Shown: positions 31,092 to 40,079, numbered from the stretch's first letter. The stretch is DNA of 64,000 nucleotides from Pseudarthrobacter sp. W1I19 (GCF_030817835.1 NZ_JAUSZR010000001.1:1860001-1924000), one strand, 5' to 3'. A program made the numbers and translations. Notes: generated from the sequence alone by a model not told the origin.

Positions 31092-32096
31092 GTGGCTTAC
31101 ACCGCAGACAATTGGCCCATCACGGCAGCACTGCTGCAGTTTCCTGCCGCCGATGCCTCAGGCGTCCACATCAACGACGCTGACGCTTCGGCGTGGGCAG
31201 GAGTCCTGACAGAGGTGAAAGAGGCAGGCTTCGTGAACGCCGACCTCACCGACAGCTGGGTGCGCCCCGGTGACCTCGGCACAACGCGGCTTGCCGAGTT
31301 CAAGCAGACAGCGGAAGAGGTGGGTATCGGGATCCCGGTCATCTCCGCCATCCGCCGCAGCGTCATCGAGGAAGGCAACTGGGAAGCCAACCTCGCCTAC
31401 AGCCACCGCACCATAGACGCCGCCGCTGAACTCGGCTGTGAGGTTGTGTCCTTCGGGCTTCACCAGGCCATCACTCCCGAACAGCAGAAGCAGCTGTGGT
31501 TCTGGACGGTGGAAGGCTACAAGGATCCCGCGGGGGACAAGGAAGCCTGGAACAACGCGGTGACCCGCCTCCGCGAACTTGGCCGGCACGCAGCCGAGGT
31601 GGGCGTACTGCTCTCGCTCGAAATGTACGAGGACACCTACCTTGGCACTGCCGATTCCTCCGTCCGGCTGGTCCAGGACATCGGCCTGGCCAATGTCGGC
31701 CTGAACCCCGATCTCGGGAACCTGATCCGGCTCCACCGGCCCATCGAGGACTGGCGGGAGATGGTGGCCAAAACCCTGCCCTACTCCAACTACTGGCACA
31801 TGAAGAACTACATTCGCGACGAGGACCGTGCCCGCGACATGTACGTCACCATGCCGGCACCGATGGAAAGCGGCCTGATCAACTACCGCGAGGCTTTCAA
31901 AGTGGCACTCTCCGTGGGTTTCCAGGGCATCCTGTGCACCGAGCACTATGGCGGCGACGGGCTGAGTGTGACGGCCAGCAACCAGGAATACCTCCGCCGC
32001 CACATCCTCCCCAAGACCGACGGATACACGCTCGGCAGCAGCCAGGTGGCGCAGGGGCGGCAGCAGCCCACCGCGGCTGAACTCACCAGCGTGTAA
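31092..32096 (+). CDS. Xylose-isomerase-like TIM-barrel enzyme (sugar isomerase/epimerase or decarboxylase)
   Basis: The 334-residue product belongs to the metal-dependent sugar isomerase/epimerase superfamily. The four expected metal ligands are visible: E177 (LSLEMYED), D207 (LNPDLGN), H236 (YWHMKNY) and E284 (LCTEHYGGD). The family includes EryC-type tetrulose-phosphate epimerases and decarboxylases of 3-oxo sugar acids such as 3-oxo-isoapionate decarboxylase. Either activity would fit this operon, and sequence alone does not decide. It starts at GTG 31092 after AGGAAAG and is the first gene of the operon. Confidence 0.85.
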   Translation: MAYTADNWPITAALLQFPAADASGVHINDADASAWAGVLTEVKEAGFVNADLTDSWVRPGDLGTTRLAEFKQTAEEVGIGIPVISAIRRSVIEEGNWEANLAYSHRTIDAAAELGCEVVSFGLHQAITPEQQKQLWFWTVEGYKDPAGDKEAWNNAVTRLRELGRHAAEVGVLLSLEMYEDTYLGTADSSVRLVQDIGLANVGLNPDLGNLIRLHRPIEDWREMVAKTLPYSNYWHMKNYIRDEDRARDMYVTMPAPMESGLINYREAFKVALSVGFQGILCTEHYGGDGLSVTASNQEYLRRHILPKTDGYTLGSSQVAQGRQQPTAAELTSV

Positions 32097-32153
32097 GTGC
32101 TGCCGGGGTTCGAACCGGATACGAAATTATCACCAAGGATTCAACGAGGAACC

Positions 32154-33920
32154 ATGACCCTGATTTTTGACAACCCCGCAGACTTTGCGGATGAAGCATT
32201 GGACGGCTTTGTGGCAGCCAACCGGGGGTACGTGGCCCGGGTCGACGGCGGCGTTGTCCGCTCCACGGAGGTTCCCGCCGGCCAGGTGGCCCTTGTGGTG
32301 GGCGGCGGCTCCGGCCACTACCCGGCTTTCGCCGGCCTGGTGGGACCGGGCCTGGCCGCCGGCTCCGCCTGCGGCAACATGTTTGCGTCCCCTTCGGCTG
32401 GCCAGGTGTACCGGGTGGCCAAGGCGGCCAACGCCGGCGGCGGTGTGCTGTTGAGCTACGGCAACTACGCCGGCGACGTTCTCCACTTCGGCCAGGCTCA
32501 GCTGCGGCTTAACGCAGAAGGCATTGACACAAGGACCGTCCTGGTCACCGATGACATCGCCAGTGCGCCCATCGACCAGATCGGGAAACGCCGCGGCATC
32601 GCGGGCGATCTGACCGTCTTCAAGATTGCCGGTGCCGCCGCCGAGGCGGGACTGGACCTGGACGCCGTTGAGCAGCTTGCCCGCCGGGCAAACTACCGCA
32701 CCCGTTCCCTGGGCGTGGCCTTTGACGGGTGCACTCTGCCGGGAGCCGGGGAGCCGCTGTTCCACGTGCCGGCCGGCCAGATGTCGCTGGGACTGGGAAT
32801 CCACGGCGAACCGGGCATCTCCGAACATCCGCTGCCCACGGCCTCAGAACTTGCAGAGCTCCTGGTTTCCAGACTCCTCGAAGACAAGCCCCATGATGCC
32901 GGGCACCGCGTGGTGGCCATCGTCAACGGCCTGGGGACGGTCAAATACGACGAGTTGTTCCTGCTCTTCGGCAAGGTCGAGAAGCTCCTCACCGCCGCCG
33001 GCCTCACTGTTGTGGAACCCGAGTGCGGCGAGCTGGTCACCAGCCTGGACATGTCCGGACTCTCCCTGACCTTGCTGTGGCTCGACGACGAACTGGAACG
33101 TTACTGGGCAGCTCCGGCCGACACCCCTGCTTTCCGCAAGGGCAGCCTGGCCCCGCGGGCCCGCCGGGAACTGGCCGGGCCGGCAGAGGCGGCGGCGAGC
33201 GAAGACGAAGAGACGACGGCGGCAGCGGCTGCCTTGGGCCGGCTGGCAGCCGACCTGCTCGCCCAGGTCCAGGACGCCGTCGTCGAACATGAAGCGGAGC
33301 TGGGCAGGCTGGATGCGATTGCAGGCGACGGCGACCACGGCATCGGCATGCGGCGCGGCGTGGATGCCGCAGCGGCAGCAGCCAATGACGAAGCGGAGTC
33401 GGGAGCTTCCGTGCAGCGGGTGCTGATGGCGGCAGGGGAGGCCTGGAGTGAACGCGCCGGCGGCACCTCCGGGGCGCTCTGGGGCTCCGCTGTGCTGGCT
33501 GCCGGAATGAGCCTTGGCAACAAGGTCTCTTACGGGAGCCAGGACGCGGCCTCCGCGGTGACCGCGTTCGTGGACGCCATCACGGCCCTCGGACAGGCAG
33601 AACCGGGCGACAAGACCATGGTGGACGCCCTGCTTCCTTTCCGAGACGCGTTCCTGGCCCCGTCCAGCGGCGGCGCCAGCGCAGCGGGTGCCCTGGCAGC
33701 CGGGGCAGCCGCCGCCAAGGAAGCTGCCGACCAAACAGCATCCCTGCGGCCCCTGAAGGGGAGGGCGCGTCCGCTGGCCGAAAAGAGCCTCGGCCATCCG
33801 GACCCGGGTGCAGTTTCCTTCGCGCTGATCGCGGCCCGCATCTCCGACTACTTCACCACTGAACTGACTGACTACTCACTGCTGGCCGAATCAACGGCCG
33901 GAAATGGAGCACAAGCATGA
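32154..33920 (+). CDS. DhaK-DhaL fused ketose kinase, likely L-erythrulose 1-kinase (LerK-like)
   Basis: The 588-residue product fuses a DhaK substrate domain (about residues 1-325) to a DhaL ATP-binding domain (about 375-580). The DhaK part has [22 protein letters not shown] and H217 in GIHGEPG, the histidine that binds the ketose covalently in this family. The DhaL part has [13 protein letters not shown], the metal-binding aspartates. It uses ATP rather than the PTS, since both domains are fused. Dihydroxyacetone is an alternative substrate. The flanking LerI-like and DerI-like isomerase genes favour L-erythrulose. The start is ATG 32154 with CGAGGA upstream. Confidence 0.85.
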   Translation: MTLIFDNPADFADEALDGFVAANRGYVARVDGGVVRSTEVPAGQVALVVGGGSGHYPAFAGLVGPGLAAGSACGNMFASPSAGQVYRVAKAANAGGGVLLSYGNYAGDVLHFGQAQLRLNAEGIDTRTVLVTDDIASAPIDQIGKRRGIAGDLTVFKIAGAAAEAGLDLDAVEQLARRANYRTRSLGVAFDGCTLPGAGEPLFHVPAGQMSLGLGIHGEPGISEHPLPTASELAELLVSRLLEDKPHDAGHRVVAIVNGLGTVKYDELFLLFGKVEKLLTAAGLTVVEPECGELVTSLDMSGLSLTLLWLDDELERYWAAPADTPAFRKGSLAPRARRELAGPAEAAASEDEETTAAAAALGRLAADLLAQVQDAVVEHEAELGRLDAIAGDGDHGIGMRRGVDAAAAAANDEAESGASVQRVLMAAGEAWSERAGGTSGALWGSAVLAAGMSLGNKVSYGSQDAASAVTAFVDAITALGQAEPGDKTMVDALLPFRDAFLAPSSGGASAAGALAAGAAAAKEAADQTASLRPLKGRARPLAEKSLGHPDPGAVSFALIAARISDYFTTELTDYSLLAESTAGNGAQA

Positions 33921-34411
33921 GCGCACACCAAGGTGCGGCAGCAGGATGGCGCATCGTCATCGGAAATGATGAAGCCGGCGTCGAATACAAGGACGCACTG
34001 AAGGCGCTGCTGGAAGCGGACAGCCGCGTGGCATCTGTTCTGGACGTAGGCGTGGCCGCCGACGACGCCACGGCTTACCCGCACGTCGCCGTTGACGCCG
34101 CCCGCAAAGTGGCCGACGGCGAAGCGGACCGCGCCCTGCTGATCTGCGGCACCGGCCTGGGCGTCGCCATCGCAGCCAACAAGGTACCAGGCATCCGCGC
34201 CGTGACCGCCCACGACGGCTATTCCGTGGAGCGGTCGGTCCTGAGCAACAACGCCCAGGTCCTCACCATGGGCCAGCGCGTCATCGGCCTGGAACTGGCC
34301 AAGAAACTCGTGGGCGAATGGCTCGACTACCGCTTCGACGAGACCTCGCCCTCCGCCGCGAAGGTGGACGCCATCTGCTCCTACGAACCCGATTACACGA
34401 AGGCAGTCTGA
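33917..34411 (+). CDS. RpiB-family sugar-phosphate isomerase, likely D-erythrulose 4-phosphate isomerase (DerI/EryI-like)
   Basis: The 164-residue product has the RpiB fold with the catalytic cysteine C77 in [14 protein letters not shown], followed by [24 protein letters not shown]. RpiB-family members convert ribulose 5-phosphate or, in tetrose pathways, D-erythrulose 4-phosphate to D-erythrose 4-phosphate. The start overlaps the kinase stop as ATGA. The neighbouring tetrulose-type kinase and TIM homologue support the tetrose role; a pentose role cannot be excluded. Confidence 0.85.
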   Translation: MSAHQGAAAGWRIVIGNDEAGVEYKDALKALLEADSRVASVLDVGVAADDATAYPHVAVDAARKVADGEADRALLICGTGLGVAIAANKVPGIRAVTAHDGYSVERSVLSNNAQVLTMGQRVIGLELAKKLVGEWLDYRFDETSPSAAKVDAICSYEPDYTKAV

Positions 34412-34413
34412 TC

Positions 34414-35424
34414 ATGACCGAAACAGCAAGCACCGCACCAAACCCGGAAAACCCTGCACCCCTTAACGCGAACAGCGGCCGGAAGGTCGCCGTCGTCGGT
34501 TCCGGCTACATGGGCGGGGGGATCGCCCAGGTCCTGGCCCTTGGCGGCGCCACTGTGGCACTCGCGGACGTTTCCGCGGAGGTGGCGCAAAGCAATTACG
34601 AACGCCTCCTGGCGGAATCGGACCAGTTTGTGGCCGACGGCCTGTTCCCGGAGGGATCGACCGAAATACTGAAGCAGAACCTGTGGGCGGCCAGGGATAT
34701 CGAGGAGGCCGTGGCAGACGCCGGCTTCATCGAGGAAGCCGTTCCCGAAGTCATCGGGATCAAGCACCAGACGTTGGCACGCATCAGCGCCGCCGCAAGG
34801 CCGGATGCCATCATCGGCTCCAACACCTCCACCATCTCCATCGCCGAGCTGTCCGGTCCCGTGGCCAACCCCGAGCGCTTCCTGGGTGTGCACTTTTCCA
34901 ACCCGTCGCCCTTCATCCCGGGCGTGGAAATCATCCCGCACGCCGGCACCGCTGCGGCTACAGTGGGGGCTGTCCGCGAGCTGGTGCACGCGGCCGGCAA
35001 GCAGACCGCAGTAGTCAAGGACGTCACCGGATTCGTGCTCAACCGGCTCCAGTACGCGCTGTTCCACGAAGCCGCGCAGCTGGTGGAGCAGGGCATTGCG
35101 ACGGCGGACGATGTGGACACCCTCGTCCGCACCACCTTCGGTTTCCGGCTGCCGTTCTTCGGACCTTTCGCCATAGCGGATATGGCCGGTCTGGACGTCT
35201 ACAACTTCTGCTACAAGTCCCTGCAAACCGATTTCCCGGAGCGTTTCGCCACCCCGAAAATCCTGAGTGACCTGGTGGACGCCGGAAAGCTGGGCACCAA
35301 GACCGGTGCCGGGTTCCTCAACGTCCCGGCCGAGCGCACGCCCGAGCTGATCGCTTACCGCAACAAAGCCTATGTGGCCATGCAGAAGTTGCTCGAAGAC
35401 CTCGGCCCCGCACCCATCAGCTGA
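34414..35424 (+). CDS. 3-hydroxyacyl-CoA dehydrogenase-like NAD-dependent oxidoreductase
   Basis: The 336-residue product has the N-terminal Rossmann motif VVGSGYMGGGIAQVLALGG and the signature IGSNTSTISIAEL. The family motif HFSNPSPFIPGVEIIPHAGT follows, then VVKDVTGFVLNRLQYALFHEA at the domain boundary. Family members oxidise 3-hydroxy acids, either CoA esters or free acids such as gulonate or carnitine. The neighbours are sugar enzymes with no CoA enzyme, so oxidation of a free 3-hydroxy sugar acid is more likely than fatty-acid chemistry. The start is ATG 34414, two bases after the previous stop. Confidence 0.85.
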   Translation: MTETASTAPNPENPAPLNANSGRKVAVVGSGYMGGGIAQVLALGGATVALADVSAEVAQSNYERLLAESDQFVADGLFPEGSTEILKQNLWAARDIEEAVADAGFIEEAVPEVIGIKHQTLARISAAARPDAIIGSNTSTISIAELSGPVANPERFLGVHFSNPSPFIPGVEIIPHAGTAAATVGAVRELVHAAGKQTAVVKDVTGFVLNRLQYALFHEAAQLVEQGIATADDVDTLVRTTFGFRLPFFGPFAIADMAGLDVYNFCYKSLQTDFPERFATPKILSDLVDAGKLGTKTGAGFLNVPAERTPELIAYRNKAYVAMQKLLEDLGPAPIS

Positions 35425-35451
35425 TCCAGTCCGCCTTACCCAGGAGCAACC

Positions 35452-36219
35452 ATGAGCAGTTTTCCCGCTGAACGCACAGCCATAATCACCGGAGCGGTCT
35501 CGGAGCGCGGCATTGGCCGGGCCACCGCCAACTACCTTGCCGCCCAGGGCTGGAACATCGGCATCATCGACCTTGACGACGCCCTGTGCAAAGCCACGGC
35601 CAAGGAACTTGCCTCCCAGTACGCCATCCGCGCCCATGGTGCAGGCGCCAACGTGGCAGACGAAGCATCCGTCCGCGCCGCCATTGACTCCATCGAGGCG
35701 GAACTGCCGCAAATCGTGGCCCTTGCCAACGTAGCCGGCGTCAGTTCCCCCATTCCTTACCTCGAGTTGAACGCGGGCGAATGGGACCGTGTCCTTAATA
35801 TCAACCTGAATGGCGTCCACTACGCCACGCGCCGGGTGGCCGAGTCCATGGTGAAAAACCGGATCGGACGGATTGTGAACATTTCTTCCGTTTCGGCCCA
35901 GCGCGGGGGCGGCACTTACTCCAAGACGCCGTACTCCGTCGCGAAGGCCGGCGTCATCGGACTGACGCGCTCCACCGCAAGGGAATTGGGGGAGTATGAC
36001 ATCACGGTCAACGCCATTTCCCCGGGTCCGATCGACACGGACATCATGGGCGGCACCCTGAGCCAGGAACGCAAGGACGAACTCACCAAGGACCTGGTAG
36101 TCAACCGGGTCGGGTCCACGCGGGACATCGCAGCCGCCATCGCCTTCCTCATCAGCGAAGAGGCCGGATACATCTCCGGCCAGACGCTGAATGTGGACGG
36201 CGGGCTCTACATGCATTAA
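35452..36219 (+). CDS. Short-chain dehydrogenase/reductase
   Basis: The 255-residue classical SDR has the cofactor loop TGAVSERGIGRA and the substrate-side motif NVAGVSSP. The active-site residues are S (NISSVSAQRGG), Tyr and Lys (YSVAKAG), and the C-terminal block ends SGQTLNVDGGLYMH. The Asp after the second beta strand (IIDLDDA) suggests NAD rather than NADP. A polyol dehydrogenase, for example for threitol or erythritol, is a reasonable guess from the operon. The start ATG 35452 has AGGAG upstream. Confidence 0.88.
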   Translation: MSSFPAERTAIITGAVSERGIGRATANYLAAQGWNIGIIDLDDALCKATAKELASQYAIRAHGAGANVADEASVRAAIDSIEAELPQIVALANVAGVSSPIPYLELNAGEWDRVLNINLNGVHYATRRVAESMVKNRIGRIVNISSVSAQRGGGTYSKTPYSVAKAGVIGLTRSTARELGEYDITVNAISPGPIDTDIMGGTLSQERKDELTKDLVVNRVGSTRDIAAAIAFLISEEAGYISGQTLNVDGGLYMH

Positions 36220-36231
36220 GGAAGGCCGGTA

Positions 36232-36387
36232 ATGGCGCAGAAAAACAAAGCCACGGTACGGCCAACACCCGCAGCAGCACCCCGAGCCGCCGGGCTAGGC
36301 CCCTGGACCAGGGCGCGCACCATCTACCTGGCCGCGGGCATCCTCGCCTGCATCACAGGGGTCGTAATGATCGTGGTCTCCCGCTAG
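36232..36387 (+). CDS. Small single-pass membrane protein (51 aa) next to the MFS transporter
   Basis: ATG 36232 is preceded by AAGGAAGG, a good ribosome binding site, 12 bases after the SDR stop. The product has a basic, Pro/Ala-rich N-terminal half (MAQKNKATVRPTPAAAPRAA). It ends in one hydrophobic helix (IYLAAGILACITGVVMIVVS) and a final Arg. It lies exactly between the SDR and the MFS transporter and would fill an otherwise empty 208-base gap. It could be an accessory subunit or regulator of the transporter; I do not recognise a family. Confidence 0.65.
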   Translation: MAQKNKATVRPTPAAAPRAAGLGPWTRARTIYLAAGILACITGVVMIVVSR

Positions 36388-36427
36388 GACCCCGGCGCAT
36401 CTTCAAAGTACTCAACGAGGAGTTTTG

Positions 36428-37780
36428 ATGTCTTTAGCAGCAACATCCACCAGGGAGCTCCTGGACTCGCCGGTCCTGAAATCGGCGATCTCCAAGGCCT
36501 CCCGACGGCTTATGCCGATGCTCGTCATCCTGTACATCGTGGCATTCCTTGACCGTACCAACGTCGGCTTTTCCGAAGCCGCGCTGGGTGTGGACAAAGG
36601 CATTAGTGCCGGAGCTTTCGCCCTCGGAGCCGGCATCTTCTTTATCGGCTACGCCCTGTTCGAGATCCCCAGCAACCTGCTTCTGACCAGGTTCGGGGCA
36701 AAAGTCTGGCTGGCCCGCATCGCCATCACCTGGGGCATCGTGTCCGCATGCTTCGCGTTCGTCCAGGGCGAAGCGTCCTTTATCATCCTGCGTTTCCTGC
36801 TCGGCGTCACCGAAGCCGGCCTGTTCCCGGGCGTCATCATGTTCCTGGCGGCCTGGTTCCCCAACAAAGTCCGGGTGAAGATGTTCGCCATCTTCTACCT
36901 GGCCCAGCCGTTCTCGCAAATGATGGGCGCACCGCTGTCCGGCTGGTTGATCAACATCGGCGACCAGGTGCCCGGAGTCCAGGGCTGGCAGGTTATGTTC
37001 TTCGTCGAAGGCATGCTGGCAGTCGTCGCCGGCATCGCAGCCTACTTCTTCCTGATCAACAGCCCGCAGAACGCCAAGTTCCTGAACAAGGAGGAAAAGG
37101 GCGCGCTCCTGGACGTTATGTCACTGGAGGACACGGTCAAGGAAGAGACCGGCCCGCGGGGAGTCCTGGCCGCCATGAAGAACCGCAAGGTCTGGTACTT
37201 CACGGTCATCTACTTCTGCCTCCAGATCGCCGTTTACGGGGTCACCTTCTACCTGCCCCAACAGGTGGCCCAGCTCACCGGCCAAAAGGTGGGTCTCGCC
37301 GTCGGCCTGATGGCAGCCATCCCGTGGTTCTTTGGGGTCTTCGCCTGCTACCTCATCGGTAAGGCCGCCAACACCCTGGTCCGCCGCCGGGTCTGGGGGA
37401 CAGGGCTGTTCATCTCTACCGGCCTGTGCATCTTCGGCTCCGCGTGGGCCGGCACAAACCACCTCCCGGCGCTTGGCATCGTCTTCATCACCCTGGCCGT
37501 GTGCAGCTTCCTCGCCATTGGCCCCATCGCCTGGTCCTACCCCACGGCGTTCCTAACCGGGACGGCCGCGGCCGCAGGAATCGGCCTGATCAACTCGCTT
37601 GGAAACCTCGGCGGCTTTGTTGCGCCCATCCTGCGCACCAGCGTTAACGGGATGGCGGCGGACTCCACCGGTTCCGCAGGAGTCCTGGCCCTGGGCGTGC
37701 TTCCGTTCCTGGCAGCCGTCATGATGTACGCCACCAAGCGGTTCCGCAACAAGGCGGATGACCTGCTCGAGACCAAGTGA
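36428..37780 (+). CDS. MFS transporter of the anion:cation symporter (ACS) type
   Basis: The 450-residue membrane protein has about 12 helices and the ACS-family start LYIVAFLDRTNVGFSEAAL. The helix 2-3 loop is SNLLLTRFGAKVWLARI. It also contains LRFLLGVTEAGLFPGVIMFLAAWFP, characteristic of this family. ACS members import organic anions such as galactonate, tartrate or phthalate, so a sugar acid is a likely substrate. The start is ATG 36428 with CGAGGAG upstream. Confidence 0.9.
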   Translation: MSLAATSTRELLDSPVLKSAISKASRRLMPMLVILYIVAFLDRTNVGFSEAALGVDKGISAGAFALGAGIFFIGYALFEIPSNLLLTRFGAKVWLARIAITWGIVSACFAFVQGEASFIILRFLLGVTEAGLFPGVIMFLAAWFPNKVRVKMFAIFYLAQPFSQMMGAPLSGWLINIGDQVPGVQGWQVMFFVEGMLAVVAGIAAYFFLINSPQNAKFLNKEEKGALLDVMSLEDTVKEETGPRGVLAAMKNRKVWYFTVIYFCLQIAVYGVTFYLPQQVAQLTGQKVGLAVGLMAAIPWFFGVFACYLIGKAANTLVRRRVWGTGLFISTGLCIFGSAWAGTNHLPALGIVFITLAVCSFLAIGPIAWSYPTAFLTGTAAAAGIGLINSLGNLGGFVAPILRTSVNGMAADSTGSAGVLALGVLPFLAAVMMYATKRFRNKADDLLETK

Positions 37781-37789
37781 TCGGTTGCC

Positions 37790-38650
37790 ATGCCTGATAC
37801 CAGCACCGGAACGGATCCGGACGTGGCCGGCACCGTGTACGTCGGGGTCAGCACCAAGATGTACCTGGGTTACCGCGATTCCCTGGTATGGCTGAAGCAA
37901 GTACGCAATGAAGTGGACTCCCGTCCGGCCCTGGCGGCCGGGCGGGTAGTCCCGTTTGTGGTTCCCGCCTTCCCGATGCTTCCGGCCGCCGCCTCAATCC
38001 TGGCCGGATCACCGGTCCGCCTCGGTGCCCAAAACTGTGGATGGGCCGATGGGCCCTGGACAGGCGAGATTTCACCCTCCCTCCTTGCGGAGCTCGACGT
38101 CAGCCTCGTGGAGATTGGGCACGCCGAACGACGCCGGTATTTCGGCGAAGACAGCGTGCAGATCGCACGCAAGGTCGAAGCAGCAGATGCTGCCGGCATC
38201 ACCCCGCTGCTGTGCGTGGGTGAGGAAACCTGCGATTCCGGAACTGAGGCCGGCGCCGCAGCCGCCGCTGAGTGCGTCTTCCTGCAAATCGCCGACGCGG
38301 TGAACGGCGAATGGGCGCTGGCCTCCCGGCTTGTCATTGCCTACGAGCCTGTCTGGGCGATCGGGGCAGCAGAACCGGCCGGCGCCGCCTACGTTTCGGC
38401 TGTAGTCCATGCGTTGCGGGCCTTGCTCGACGTCCATAACGCGGAGGCCGGCGCAGCGCTGGGAAACCTGCCGGTCATCTACGGCGGCTCGGCAAAGCCG
38501 GGGCTCCTGCCCACGCTCGACGGCGTGTCCGGGCTTTTCCTCGGCAGGTTTGCCCACGACGCCGCGAACCTCGGGAAGGTGCTGGATGAAGCACTCGCGC
38601 TGGCACATGCCGGTCTTCCGGCAACCCCGCATCCGGGGCAGCGGGCCTAA
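37790..38650 (+). CDS. Triose-phosphate isomerase-family protein, likely L-erythrulose 1-phosphate isomerase (LerI/EryH-like)
   Basis: The 286-residue product keeps the TIM catalytic residues: K23 in STKMYLG, H111 in IGHAERRRYFG and E186 in AYEPVWAIG. The normal triose-phosphate isomerase motifs NWKMN and GHSERR are altered to STKM and GHAERR, and the protein is longer than the usual 250 residues. Such divergent TIM copies act on tetrulose phosphates in erythritol and threitol pathways. It is the last gene of the operon; its stop overlaps the convergent PrsW-like gene by four bases. Confidence 0.85.
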   Translation: MPDTSTGTDPDVAGTVYVGVSTKMYLGYRDSLVWLKQVRNEVDSRPALAAGRVVPFVVPAFPMLPAAASILAGSPVRLGAQNCGWADGPWTGEISPSLLAELDVSLVEIGHAERRRYFGEDSVQIARKVEAADAAGITPLLCVGEETCDSGTEAGAAAAAECVFLQIADAVNGEWALASRLVIAYEPVWAIGAAEPAGAAYVSAVVHALRALLDVHNAEAGAALGNLPVIYGGSAKPGLLPTLDGVSGLFLGRFAHDAANLGKVLDEALALAHAGLPATPHPGQRA

Positions 38651-39918
38651 CCGGCGACGGCGGCGCGCAGTGCCAGGATGCGCTGCAGCTGCTGCCGCTC
38701 CTCGGCCTGGTGGAGCTGGACATCGCGGCCGCTGAGGATCCGCTGGCGGGTGTTGGCCAGTTGGGTGGCGGCTTTCATGAATTCCTTCATGTGCCGCTTC
38801 CGGCCGTAGCTGCCGGCCCAGTTCAACGCGGTCCGGCGGCCTCCGAATGTGGCAAGGAGCTCCACTTCGGCCGGAGTAAACCAGCCAGCGGCGGAGTATT
38901 CCAGCAGGCGCTGGCGGGTCAGCCGTTTCTCGGCAACCCGCAGGAGGATGATGCCGCCCACGGCAAGGAAAAAGATTGGAACCTGGACCACAATGTAGTC
39001 CAGCAGGAAGCCCTGCCCCATGCTGTTCCAGCGGTTGTGCAGGAACATGGCCGGCAGCAGCCCCAGGACGAATGCTGCCACCGCGACGCCGGTGCCTCCG
39101 CGGCGGGCAGCGAACCCCATCACCAGCCCGGTTGTGCCGGTGAAGATTGCATGGGCGAAGGGTGACATCACGCCGCGCAGGAAAAACACCTGGGCGAAGT
39201 CGCTGGCGGGGTTGGCCGATTCCGCGATGGCCCTGCCGAAGTACAGGATGTTCTCGGTGAAGGCGAAGCCGCCTGCAATGGTGAATGCGAAAACCACTCC
39301 GTCAACCGGCCCGTCGAAGTGCCTTCTGGCCAGTACCAGCAGGAGCAGCAGTCCCAGGGATTTGGCGAATTCCTCCACGATGGGTGCCTGGACTGTGGCC
39401 ATAAACGTCTGCAGGTCCGCTTCATCAGAAAATTGGAACCCCAGCACAAAAAAGGGTTGGATCAGCAGGGTGACCGCGATGGATACTGCCGCGCCCCACG
39501 TAAAGGCAAAGTACAGGAGCCACTTTGGCTCGGGTTCCCATTTGTCGATGACATAGACCGCCAGGAGGACTGCAGACAGGGGGATCAGGGAGGCCAGGAA
39601 ACCAATCAGGAATCCCGCCGCACCCGTATTCGATAACAGGAACGGCACCACCAGGAAGAGGCTGAGGAAGGCGAGGGCGCTGCCGCCGATGGACAGCGCG
39701 ATGAGGCTCCCGCCCCTGGCCCGGCCCGCCCGCATCACCGACTCCTGCGGCGGGACCAGGCCCTGCACCGGACGGCCCTGATGCCCCGGTGCCGATTGAT
39801 AGTTTCCGGGCTGTACCTGGCCCATCCACGTGGGATTCGCTTCGCGGGGGAGCGGCGTGCCGCCGCTGAAGGGATCTTCGGGCGGTCCGGACGCCGGGAA
39901 GCGGGGATGCATCGACAT
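38647..39918 (-). CDS. PrsW-family intramembrane protease-like protein
   Basis: The roughly 423-residue protein has a Pro-rich cytoplasmic N-terminus of about 85 residues and eight or more membrane helices. It carries the PrsW/CAAX-protease-like motifs: VEEFAKSLGL with the paired glutamates, FAFTENILYF and MSPFAHAIFTGTTG. In Bacillus, PrsW cleaves the anti-sigma factor RsiW; the substrate here is unknown. I chose ATG 39918, because an upstream GTG at 39954 has no ribosome binding site. It is divergent from pyrR. Confidence 0.9.
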   Translation of the reverse strand: MSMHPRFPASGPPEDPFSGGTPLPREANPTWMGQVQPGNYQSAPGHQGRPVQGLVPPQESVMRAGRARGGSLIALSIGGSALAFLSLFLVVPFLLSNTGAAGFLIGFLASLIPLSAVLLAVYVIDKWEPEPKWLLYFAFTWGAAVSIAVTLLIQPFFVLGFQFSDEADLQTFMATVQAPIVEEFAKSLGLLLLLVLARRHFDGPVDGVVFAFTIAGGFAFTENILYFGRAIAESANPASDFAQVFFLRGVMSPFAHAIFTGTTGLVMGFAARRGGTGVAVAAFVLGLLPAMFLHNRWNSMGQGFLLDYIVVQVPIFFLAVGGIILLRVAEKRLTRQRLLEYSAAGWFTPAEVELLATFGGRRTALNWAGSYGRKRHMKEFMKAATQLANTRQRILSGRDVQLHQAEERQQLQRILALRAAVAG

Positions 39919-40065
39919 ATCCGAAAGCCTAGGTGCCTGCCGCCGCACCGCCAAGAATGCAGCCAGGGAGCGGCGGGGAGTGTGACCAGCACCGCCTCTG
40001 TCCGGGGCGGGCCCCGGCAGGCCCGTGTGGTAATTTTGAGACGCACATGATCCTTTTTTAATTCC

Positions 40066-40079
40066 GTCCTGTGAGGCGG
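40066..40079 (+). promoter_or_regulatory. PyrR-binding loop in the pyr operon leader
   Basis: GTCCTGTGAGGCGG fits the PyrR RNA-binding consensus UCCNGNGAGGY, with CC and GG able to pair around a TGTGA loop. TTCC upstream can pair with GGAA downstream. The ribosome binding site GGGGAG of pyrR (40085-40090) follows within ten bases. Binding of PyrR at high UMP would therefore block pyrR translation, as described for Mycobacterium smegmatis. Confidence 0.75.

Noticed and set aside
32154..33920. Plain dihydroxyacetone kinase linked to the glycerol genes
   Set aside because: The glycerol operon is 27 kb away. The adjacent divergent TIM and RpiB genes fit tetrulose phosphate chemistry better, although dihydroxyacetone activity is not excluded.
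37790..38650. Housekeeping triose-phosphate isomerase
   Set aside because: The NWKMN and GHSERR motifs are altered and the gene is not in a gapdh-pgk-tpi cluster, so it is more likely a specialised paralogue.
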